From contig JAPUKT010000499.1 of assembly GCA_027295555.1 (NCBI GenBank), forward strand, positions 1 to 14,151: DNA of 14,151 nt, given 5' to 3'. The translations under genes were made by a program, and so were the position numbers. The notes under the pieces are model-generated. The model worked only from the letters and a program-made list of their open reading frames with translations. It was not told the DNA's origin and did no database searches. Of this stretch, positions 7,306-13,774 are shown in pieces; positions within the stretch are counted from its first letter, which is position 1, and each line of letters opens with the position of its first letter. The DNA comes from Deltaproteobacteria bacterium. Lineage in GTDB: Bacteria; Myxococcota_A; Polyangia; Polyangiales; Houyiibacteriaceae.

Positions 7306-7877
7306 CAAAGCTGCTCCCGTCCAAGGGAGAAGAAGCCGAAGAAGTCGCACTCTCCCGCGTCGAGCGTTGCGCAGTCGCTCGGGTCGCAAATCACGAGGCC
7401 GGGCCCCGCGACGACGCGAATTTCGATCGACCCGCCACGGATCAGCGAGAGGAACACCATGGCATCGCGCCCGGCTAACGGACCCGTCTCTGGTCTCGCG
7501 ACGAACATGTAGTTGCGGAGTCGCCCGCCGCCGGGAAACTCGTAAAGTCCCAGTTCGTCATGCGCGAGGGGGGGTATGGGAAGCAGCGGCGTGTCGTCGA
7601 AGGTCGAGCCGCAATTCTCGCCACGTGTGCTGATCGTCCCTGGGTTGTCGCTGACGCCGTACGGGTCGAACCGCAGATCCAGCGTGGTGCCGTAGGGGAA
7701 CCCGCGTCGAATGAAGGAGCAGTCAATCCCGCCGGGGCAGTTGGTGGGATCGTTCACGCCGGCGATCGACCCGGTGTAGATCTTGCCATCGCCGGTACTG
7801 AACTCGCTCAGCGAGTCACATCCTACCGTGGCGATGAGCACCCAAAGCCACCAACCGAGCCGCATGGCTGCAAGCAT
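7305..7877 (-). CDS. Hypothetical lipoprotein upstream of tsaD
   Basis: I do not recognise the family. The 190-residue product has a lipoprotein signal peptide: a hydrophobic segment around residues 8-18 ending in ATVGC, with Cys20 as probable lipidation site; the -3 position is Thr, not the usual Leu. The mature part is about 170 residues with six more cysteines (47, 53, 89, 164, 169, 177), which suggests disulfides in an envelope compartment. The C-terminal third has a beta-rich look (VFLSLIRGGSIEIRVVAG). Asp follows the lipidated Cys, an inner-membrane retention signal in enterobacteria, though that rule need not apply here. The start is uncertain: ATG 7877 has GGAGGGG 11 nt upstream, while ATG 7865 gives a more standard signal peptide but no Shine-Dalgarno. 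The stop overlaps tsaD (TGATG), so the genes are probably co-translated. Confidence 0.75.
   Translation of the reverse strand: MLAAMRLGWWLWVLIATVGCDSLSEFSTGDGKIYTGSIAGVNDPTNCPGGIDCSFIRRGFPYGTTLDLRFDPYGVSDNPGTISTRGENCGSTFDDTPLLPIPPLAHDELGLYEFPGGGRLRNYMFVARPETGPLAGRDAMVFLSLIRGGSIEIRVVAGPGLVICDPSDCATLDAGECDFFGFFSLGREQL
7314..7318 (-). promoter_or_regulatory. Shine-Dalgarno site of tsaD, decides start
   Basis: GGGAG on the minus strand, inside the last codons of the lipoprotein gene and 8 nt before the tsaD ATG. It supports the ATG at 7305 over upstream in-frame starts. Confidence 0.7.
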
Positions 7878-7962
7878 AGGGGACTTGGCCCCTCCGAAAA
7901 AGGCGAGCGTCCCTTTTGATCCCGGTCGGGCCTACGGCCCGTTAATTGGTCCCGCCCCACCG

Positions 7963-7998
7963 CCCCCACGCTATCGCCTACCCCCACGCTATCGCCTA
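7963..7998. repeat. Perfect 18-bp tandem duplication at kinase stop
   Basis: CCCCCACGCTATCGCCTA occurs twice without a gap (7963-7980 and 7981-7998). The right copy contains the stop codon of the kinase gene (TAG on the minus strand at 7998-7996); the left copy repeats it immediately downstream. The coding sequence is unchanged by the duplication. It looks like a recent slippage or duplication event. Confidence 0.9.
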
Positions 7999-10900
7999 GA
8001 TGCTGGCGCGGAGGGTCTTGCTGGCGGAGAGCCAACGGCGATAGCCAGGGGCATCACCGGCTTGAGCGGCGACCAAAGCGGCGTCCTCGTAGCGAAGCTG
8101 GGCATCTCGAGCTCGGCCAGCGAGCTCATCGATCGAGCCAAGCATACCAACCGCCCGCGCCACGACACTCAGCGAGCCGGTCCGTCGGCCATGTTCCTCA
8201 ACGCCTGAAAGCTCACGCGACGCGCCTTCGTGATCGCCGGCGGCGGTGAGTGCGTCGGCGAGCTCGAGTGTGGTACGAGCCACGGTGTCCTCCGACGCCC
8301 CTACCTCGTCGAACAGCTGGAGCGCTCGACGATAGGCATTCGTGGCGTGTTGCGGGTCGCCCTCCATCCGGCGGATACGGCCGATCGCAACTTGGAGATG
8401 CGACTCGATTTCGGGCTCAATACCGGCGATCAGCTCGAGCGCCTGCCCGAACTGACGCATTGCATCTCGCGGTCGATCGCGACGGGCGGCAATGCGTCCG
8501 AGGGAAAGCAACATTCGAGCGCGATCCGGGCTGTTCGGCATTGTCAGGTCCAACGCCTCGCGAAGCACGCCGTCGGCACCAGCCGGATCCCCGGCACGCG
8601 ACATGGCTTCGCCGAGCTTGCGACTGAAGGTCGAGATCGCCCGATCCAACACGGTATCCCCGCTCTCGAGAGTCTCGCGGCGGGCCAAGTCCAGCGCACG
8701 GCGATACTCGAGCACGGCGCCCAAGTGATCCCCGCGAGCCATGGCCGCGTCTCCCGCACGTTCGAGGACTACTAAGCTGGTCACGGGGTCGGCCCCACGA
8801 AATGCGTGCAGCGCGCGAACTTCCTCTGGCCCTCGAAGCTCGCTCACCACCCCGTATGCTTGTCGATGTAGGTCGCGCCGCGCCTCCGCAGGAATCGAGG
8901 CTTCGACCAGCTCCGCTATGAAGGGATGCACGATGCTCGCGCGCGAGCCGTTGAGCTGGAGGATCGAGTTGCCCGCAAGCTCATCGAGCCCGTTGAGCTC
9001 GTCGTTGCCCGTCACCCTGCGGAGGGTATCGAGGTCACAAGTGCGACCGAGCACTGCCGCAGCTTGAAGCAGCCTTTGTGCGTCGACGTCGAGCCGTTCA
9101 ACGCGCTGGAGAATCGCGTCCGCGAGGCGGGGAGGCGGCCCATCGTCGGGAGAAACACCGAGCGCCTCGAGCTGTTCGAGATGGAGCGGAAGGACGTTGC
9201 CCCCGATGGCATCGGTGAGCCGATGGAGTCCCGAGACGAGGCGAAGCTGGAACGAACCTGTCAAGAAATGCTGCGCGTCTTCGGAGGTGAGTCCATCGAG
9301 GCGGATCACGTCGTTGGCGTGGACGCTTCGATCGTCGTCGCCGGCCGTAACCAACAGCACCGGCTCGTTTCCGAGCACCCGCGCTAGATCGATCATGGTA
9401 CGTTGAGTCAGCCCGTCACAATAAGGAAGGTCGTCGACGATCAGCATGACCCGACCGCTCGAAGCGCGACCCTTCGCCCGGCGCACGCCCCAAACCAATG
9501 CTTCGGCAACCGCCCCAGTGCGGGAACGCCCATCCCCGCCAAAGAGCCCCGCGGGTTTGATGACCTCGTCGACGCCTGCGCCCGCCAACGCGGAACCGAG
9601 CTCTTCGCCGCGGTCCGCCATCCTCTTGAGCTCGGAATCGTCGACCTCCAGCAGCTCGGCGAGGATCGTTCGAACCGCAGTATACGGAACCGGCGCACCC
9701 GTGGGATGGGCTCCTGCACCGATGACGAGGTCTCCCTCGACTGCCGCGATCTCCGCGATTTCCGTGAGGAAGCGAGTCTTGCCGACGCCGGATTCGCCAC
9801 AGACGTGCACCCAAAGCGCTCCCTGGGACGCGGCGTGGCGGCACTCACGGATCAGCCGCAGCTCGGGTTCGCGGCCAACGAAATCACGCTGGGATCCCAG
9901 CGGAGGATAGAAGGACGGGCGCAGCGACTGATAGCTGCTGGACGACGGCCTCGCGCTTCCGAGACGCGCACCGCACTCCCCACAGAAATGCTGAGTGAGC
10001 GAGGTCGGCGCACCACAATTGGGACACGCAATAAAGGACGTCCGCTGCACGCGGAGCTCCTCGAGGACTTCCCGGAGCGCTTGCTGCATGTCGCGGGCTT
10101 TTTGGAAGCGGTCATTCGCATCCTTGGCGAGCGCTTTCATCGTCACGGCAGCAAGCCGATCGGGAATGGCCCGGTTCGGGCTCGCCACACGGGGGTCCGG
10201 AATCGGGTCGTTGAGATGCCGAAGCACGACCCGTGTCGGCGTGTCATCGATGTACGGGAGGTACCCAACCAGCAGTTCGAAAAGCACCACACCAAGCGCA
10301 TAGAGATCGCCCCGCCCATCGACGCTGTCACCGCGGCCTTGCTCGGGAGACATGTAATCCGGAGTGCCGCACACCAATCCGGGCTTCGTGATCGAGCTTT
10401 CGCCGCCCACGATCGTAGCCAGCCCGAAGTCCACGACCTTGACGAGGTCGGCGCCAGAACGAAGCGGGCGCAGGATGATGTTCTCCGGCTTGAGATCTCG
10501 GTGCACGATGCCGAGCTCGTGGGCTTCGCCGAGCGCGTCGAGGGTGTTGATCAGGATGTTGCAGACGCGATCGACCGCCAGCTGGCCTTCCTCGTACATC
10601 ACGAGAGCGAGGTCTTTCCCGCTCAGGAACTCCATCGCCAAGTAGAGAACGCCGTCGTCGGTGCGACCGAAGTCGATGATGCTGACGCTGTTCGGGTGGT
10701 TGAGCCGGCTGGACGCCCTCGCCTCCTGGTAGAATCGCGCAACCGTCTGCTCATCACTGAGCAGATGGGGGTGGATGACCTTCACTGCCACCGTGCGTCC
10801 GAGCGTCGACTGCTCAGCTTTATAAACGCGCCCCATGCCGCCGACGCCGACCACCTCCTGCAAGAGGAAGCTCCCGCCCACAAACCGGCCGATCAGCGGG

Positions 10901-11004
10901 TCCGAGCGCCCGGATCCGCCGTCTTCGTCGGCTGGTGCGCCACACGCCGAGCAAAAACGCACGCCATCTTCGACCGAGGCGCCACATTGAAGGCACAACT
11001 GCAC
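7996..11004 (-). CDS. Ser/Thr protein kinase with two zinc ribbons, AAA ATPase and TPR-like repeats
   Basis: A 1002-residue cytoplasmic signalling protein with no visible membrane segment. Order of domains: zinc ribbon (Cys4, 7, 18, 21); Hanks-type kinase about 44-315; second zinc ribbon (Cys327, 330, 341, 344); a Ser-rich linker (352-365); an AAA_16/STAND-like ATPase from about 375, with Walker A GESGVGKT (403-410) and Walker B LIVDD (521-525); and Ala/Arg-rich helical repeats of TPR type from about 740 to the end. The kinase looks active: G-loop GVGGMGRV (53-60), Lys75, Glu94, HRDLKPEN (168-175), DFG (192-194), and an SPEQ in place of APE. The kinase-ATPase-TPR layout recalls mycobacterial PknK and many myxobacterial kinases; ligand and substrates are unknown. 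It starts with GTG directly after an in-frame TAG and has no Shine-Dalgarno, which fits the leaderless-type promoter upstream. Confidence 0.93.
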   Translation of the reverse strand: MQLCLQCGASVEDGVRFCSACGAPADEDGGSGRSDPLIGRFVGGSFLLQEVVGVGGMGRVYKAEQSTLGRTVAVKVIHPHLLSDEQTVARFYQEARASSRLNHPNSVSIIDFGRTDDGVLYLAMEFLSGKDLALVMYEEGQLAVDRVCNILINTLDALGEAHELGIVHRDLKPENIILRPLRSGADLVKVVDFGLATIVGGESSITKPGLVCGTPDYMSPEQGRGDSVDGRGDLYALGVVLFELLVGYLPYIDDTPTRVVLRHLNDPIPDPRVASPNRAIPDRLAAVTMKALAKDANDRFQKARDMQQALREVLEELRVQRTSFIACPNCGAPTSLTQHFCGECGARLGSARPSSSSYQSLRPSFYPPLGSQRDFVGREPELRLIRECRHAASQGALWVHVCGESGVGKTRFLTEIAEIAAVEGDLVIGAGAHPTGAPVPYTAVRTILAELLEVDDSELKRMADRGEELGSALAGAGVDEVIKPAGLFGGDGRSRTGAVAEALVWGVRRAKGRASSGRVMLIVDDLPYCDGLTQRTMIDLARVLGNEPVLLVTAGDDDRSVHANDVIRLDGLTSEDAQHFLTGSFQLRLVSGLHRLTDAIGGNVLPLHLEQLEALGVSPDDGPPPRLADAILQRVERLDVDAQRLLQAAAVLGRTCDLDTLRRVTGNDELNGLDELAGNSILQLNGSRASIVHPFIAELVEASIPAEARRDLHRQAYGVVSELRGPEEVRALHAFRGADPVTSLVVLERAGDAAMARGDHLGAVLEYRRALDLARRETLESGDTVLDRAISTFSRKLGEAMSRAGDPAGADGVLREALDLTMPNSPDRARMLLSLGRIAARRDRPRDAMRQFGQALELIAGIEPEIESHLQVAIGRIRRMEGDPQHATNAYRRALQLFDEVGASEDTVARTTLELADALTAAGDHEGASRELSGVEEHGRRTGSLSVVARAVGMLGSIDELAGRARDAQLRYEDAALVAAQAGDAPGYRRWLSASKTLRASI

Positions 11005-11108
11005 CTAAACAGCATATCTTACCCCTAGAGCACCGCACAGGTAACCGAGTGAGTGGGGCTCGGAGCGCGGTGTGGTCGGATGCAAGGACGCTGAACACCT
11101 GGTCGGTG
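11005..11108. other. Intergenic gap between the two signalling genes
   Basis: 104 bases with no gene. It holds the candidate kinase promoter (11016-11044). I see no hairpin followed by a T-run, so read-through from the upstream HD-GYP-type gene into the kinase gene is possible. Confidence 0.5.
11016..11044 (-). promoter_or_regulatory. Candidate promoter of kinase gene, leaderless geometry
   Basis: The minus strand has TTACCT (11044-11039), 17 bases, then TAAGAT (11021-11016). The -10 matches 4 of 6 and the -35 only 3 of 6. Just 11 nt separate the -10 from the GTG start, so the transcript would have almost no leader. Confidence 0.35.
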
Positions 11109-13160
11109 CTAGCGGCCGGCCTCGTCCATCCGCCGCATGGCCTCGAGCAGGAGGTGGTGCGCCGGAATCCCGATCCGGTCCTCGATCGGCTCCGTGGTCG
11201 GATCCAGCGCGAAATCGCCCTCGGTCAAGCGCAGGATTTCGTAGACGGCATCGGCCCCGGTGAGGTCACCGAACACGGCGTCGTGAATCGAGCCACCCTG
11301 GAACATCATTTCGCCGCGAAGATTCCCGCTCCGCACCTTGAGACGCCCATCCTTCCGACCGTTCGCGAGAATCTGGATGACGTCCGGGAGCCCCATCTCT
11401 TGCAGCGAGCCCGACACCCCACGACCGCCCGGCTTTTGACTGCGCGCTTCCTCGATGATGCGGCCAGCCTTCGCTGCTACGACGGCCGCCGAAGCTGGCT
11501 TCACGACATAGTCCGCGGCCCCTAGATCGAGCCCGCGGTGCACAAAGGACTGGTCACGTTGCGCAGTGAGGAACATGAGCGGCACCTTGTGGCCGTTTTC
11601 GCGCATGCGCTTCAAGAGGGCGAACCCATCTCCATCCGACAGCTGAACCTCGCTCACGACGACGTCGAAATTCTCGGCGTCGAGCCGCCTGAGCGCGGTC
11701 GTCACGTCTCGTTCGATCATCACCTCGTAACCCTGCTCGGCGAATCGTACTTCGAGCACGGAGGTCTCTTCGGGATCGGGATCGACGATCAACACGCGGT
11801 TGCGTGACGCAAGAAGCTGCGTCTTGAGCCCATCGTCGAGGACGATGTGGCGGAGCCAATCGAGGACGGCGGGGTCGAACGTCGTCCCCTTGTGCTGGTC
11901 GAGCAGGTCGCATGCATCTTCTGCTGCCAGCCGACGACCCGCGGCACTGCGCTGGCTCTGGGTAAGGTCGATGTAACTTTCGGCGACGGCCAGGACTCGA
12001 GCTCCGAGAGGAATGTTCTTGCCGCTGAGTCGCTCCGGAAAACCTCGCCCATCAAAGCACTCGTAGCGGTGCCGGAGCGCATCGTGCGCAGTCTCGGGAA
12101 GCGCGACCGACTCGAGAAGCCGGATCGGCGCCGTGTACACCCTCCGCGCCAGATCGCATTTGGCTTCGTCGCTGGCTACGTCGAGCGGAGTCAGGTGAGA
12201 CTCGTTCGATACTCCGACATCGTGCAAATAGGCCGCGATCAGAATCCCCTGGACCTGCGGCTTGGTCAGCCGAATCCGCTCGCCGAGCTGCTCGCAGAGC
12301 CGCGCCACGCGCGTGGAATGACCCCCGCGATCCCGATTGAGTTGTTCGATCAAGGTCACCAGCACCTTGAGGGTCTCGAGGTAGACCCGAGGGTCGACCT
12401 TGAGGTCGCCGTCCTGGGACGTCGCAGACAGAGCCTCGATCATCGTGGCGCTTGCCGAGATCCGTGGATGTGTTTCGAGCGGCGGCTCGGGCTCGAGCGA
12501 CTCGGGTTCGGGATCGTTGGCCGGCTCCATCTCGATCGACCTCGCGGGCGCGCGGTGCACTAGGAGTCCGTCCTTCTCCTCGAAGACCCGACCCCACCCC
12601 GGTACCGGGTCGGACTCGCGCGACGTCCGTACATCTCGCGACGACGCCCCACTCAAGAGCATCTCGAATGGACGGTTGTCCTGGTCGTAGTGCTTCGAAA
12701 TGGCGGCTCGAATCGCGGCCTCACGCGCCACGTAGATCTTGACGTCGCGAGCCCCCGTCGTGAACAGCATCTGCTGTCGGACGTCATCGTCAGTGACGTC
12801 GGCGGCCACGATCGAAAGCGTCCGCGTACGCTTGTCGAAGAGGATCGGGAATACAGTGAGCCGCTTCGCCAACTTGCGAGGGATCTTCCGAATGAGATCG
12901 GGGTCGACCCCTGCCTTCGAGAGGCGCTCGGAGCCCACAAACTGCGTCTGATAGAGGTTGGCGATGTACTTGAGGAGCTCGGCCTCTTCGATGAGTCCGA
13001 GCTGGATCATCGCTTCCTCGGCGGTCGACTGAGTCCGTTGAGCGTGGATAATCACCTCGTCGTATCGTTCAGGTGGAATCCTGCCCTCGACCACGAGGCG
13101 ATCGAGAATCGCTACCCCGCGGGTCCGGACCCCTTGTTCCTGTTGAGCCCCCCGACTCAT
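11109..13160 (-). CDS. GspE-N / degenerate HD-GYP / receiver / PATAN signalling protein
   Basis: 683 residues, cytoplasmic. Domains: a GspE N-terminal (MshEN-like) domain about 12-158; an acidic, proline-rich linker about 175-250; an HD-GYP-type domain about 260-440; a receiver domain about 454-572; and a C-terminal DUF4388/PATAN domain about 582-680. MshEN domains can bind c-di-GMP, but the RLG residues of the binding motif are not evident here. The HD-GYP domain keeps HD (313-314) and DGRGFP (370-375), yet HPxxG is APxxL (344-348), the HHE pair is RYE (365-367) and the late metal Asp is Glu394, so phosphodiesterase activity is unlikely. The receiver has Glu504 where the phosphoacceptor Asp should be, while Thr532 and Lys554 remain. 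It probably acts as a sensor or scaffold. Starts at an ATG with AGGGAG only 1 nt upstream; divergent from the lipoprotein/mlaE pair. Confidence 0.88.
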   Translation of the reverse strand: MSRGAQQEQGVRTRGVAILDRLVVEGRIPPERYDEVIIHAQRTQSTAEEAMIQLGLIEEAELLKYIANLYQTQFVGSERLSKAGVDPDLIRKIPRKLAKRLTVFPILFDKRTRTLSIVAADVTDDDVRQQMLFTTGARDVKIYVAREAAIRAAISKHYDQDNRPFEMLLSGASSRDVRTSRESDPVPGWGRVFEEKDGLLVHRAPARSIEMEPANDPEPESLEPEPPLETHPRISASATMIEALSATSQDGDLKVDPRVYLETLKVLVTLIEQLNRDRGGHSTRVARLCEQLGERIRLTKPQVQGILIAAYLHDVGVSNESHLTPLDVASDEAKCDLARRVYTAPIRLLESVALPETAHDALRHRYECFDGRGFPERLSGKNIPLGARVLAVAESYIDLTQSQRSAAGRRLAAEDACDLLDQHKGTTFDPAVLDWLRHIVLDDGLKTQLLASRNRVLIVDPDPEETSVLEVRFAEQGYEVMIERDVTTALRRLDAENFDVVVSEVQLSDGDGFALLKRMRENGHKVPLMFLTAQRDQSFVHRGLDLGAADYVVKPASAAVVAAKAGRIIEEARSQKPGGRGVSGSLQEMGLPDVIQILANGRKDGRLKVRSGNLRGEMMFQGGSIHDAVFGDLTGADAVYEILRLTEGDFALDPTTEPIEDRIGIPAHHLLLEAMRRMDEAGR

Positions 13161-13169
13161 GCTCCCTAC

Positions 13170-13175
13170 AGTCTA
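13170..13175 (-). promoter_or_regulatory. Candidate -10 of HD-GYP-type gene
   Basis: The minus strand reads TAGACT nine bases before the ATG at 13160, so the mRNA would have a leader of only a few bases. No recognisable -35 at 16-18 bases. Weak on its own. Confidence 0.25.
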
Positions 13176-13222
13176 ACGGACGAAAAACGCTGGCGCCCCA
13201 CCTCCAGCGCTGAAGGACGGAA

Positions 13223-13250
13223 TAGACAAGAATCCCGGGGCTGGTAGAGT
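13223..13250 (+). promoter_or_regulatory. Candidate promoter of lipoprotein-mlaE operon, leaderless geometry
   Basis: TAGACA (13223-13228, 5 of 6 to the -35 consensus), a 16-base spacer, then TAGAGT (13245-13250, 4 of 6 to the -10). The GTG start at 13259 is 8 bases beyond the -10, where transcription itself would begin, and there is no Shine-Dalgarno. Confidence 0.45.
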
Positions 13251-13258
13251 CTGGCCCC

Positions 13259-13774
13259 GTGAGGCGGCGGCTGGGAACGTGGCTTTGGGGGGGCCTAATG
13301 GTGGTCGGGTGTGCCACGACCGGCACTCTCCAAAACAGTGTCTATAAGGGCGCGGAAACCACCTACGAAATCGGCCCCGTCGGGCCTGGCTGGGAAAGGG
13401 TCTCGGTCAACGGCCAAAACGACCTCGCCTGGCACAACGCCTCCAAAGAGGCGGTGATGCACGTCGACTCCAAGTGCGACCCGTCGCTCGACATTCCGCT
13501 CACGGCGCTTCGCGCCCATCTCATGATCGGTTTCACGGAACGTGACGTCCTCTCCGAGGAGACGGTCCCGATGGACAGCCGTGAAGCGCTCCGTACGCAC
13601 TTCACCGCTAGGCTCGATGGCGTCCCCCGCGAAATCGTCATGCAGATCCTTAAGAAGGACTACTGCGTATACGACTTCGCTCTGATCACGCCGCCAGGGC
13701 CCCCCTTTCAGGAGACCCTCGGCGACTTCGATGCGTTCGTCGACGGATTCCATACGATCTCGGAAAAGTCATGA
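13259..13774 (+). CDS. Small lipoprotein upstream of mlaE
   Basis: A 171-residue protein of no family I can name. The N-terminus is a clear lipoprotein signal: MRRRLGTW, a hydrophobic stretch to VVGC, and Cys18 as lipidation site, followed by Ala, which suggests outer-membrane sorting. The GTG start is preferred because it alone supplies the basic n-region. The mature part has a Trp-rich beginning (PGWERVSV), two further cysteines (73, 136) and a C-terminal FDAFVDGF, a pattern seen in small envelope proteins of PsbP/DcrB-like fold; that comparison is only impressionistic. It overlaps the following mlaE by four bases (ATGA), so translation is probably coupled and it may serve the Mla lipid-transport system. 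Probably read from the promoter at 13223-13250. Confidence 0.8.
   Translation: MRRRLGTWLWGGLMVVGCATTGTLQNSVYKGAETTYEIGPVGPGWERVSVNGQNDLAWHNASKEAVMHVDSKCDPSLDIPLTALRAHLMIGFTERDVLSEETVPMDSREALRTHFTARLDGVPREIVMQILKKDYCVYDFALITPPGPPFQETLGDFDAFVDGFHTISEKS

Larger units (their letters stand above)
13161..13258. other. Divergent promoter region
   Basis: 98 bases separate the HD-GYP-type gene (minus) from the lipoprotein gene (plus). They hold candidate -10 elements for both directions and a small inverted repeat, CGCTGG (13188-13193) with CCAGCG (13204-13209), loop 10 nt, which may be an operator half-site pair or chance. Confidence 0.5.

Noticed and set aside
7927..7941. Hairpin CGGGCC-TAC-GGCCCG as a Rho-independent terminator of the kinase gene
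   Set aside because: The stem is only 6 bp and no T-run follows on the minus strand, so it lacks the usual terminator form. It may still be a weak structure.
7981..7998. Start of a CRISPR or longer tandem array
   Set aside because: Only two copies of 18 bp exist, adjacent and without spacers.
9403..11028. A 541-codon open frame on the plus strand opposite the kinase gene
   Set aside because: The minus strand here encodes intact kinase and ATPase motifs; the plus frame is an Arg/Asp-rich shadow of high-GC codon usage without recognisable domains or a Shine-Dalgarno.
11029..11110. Inverted repeat AGCACCG / CGGTGCT flanking the gap between the two signalling genes
   Set aside because: Arms of 7 bp separated by 68 nt are expected by chance in GC-rich DNA and overlap a stop codon without other signal.
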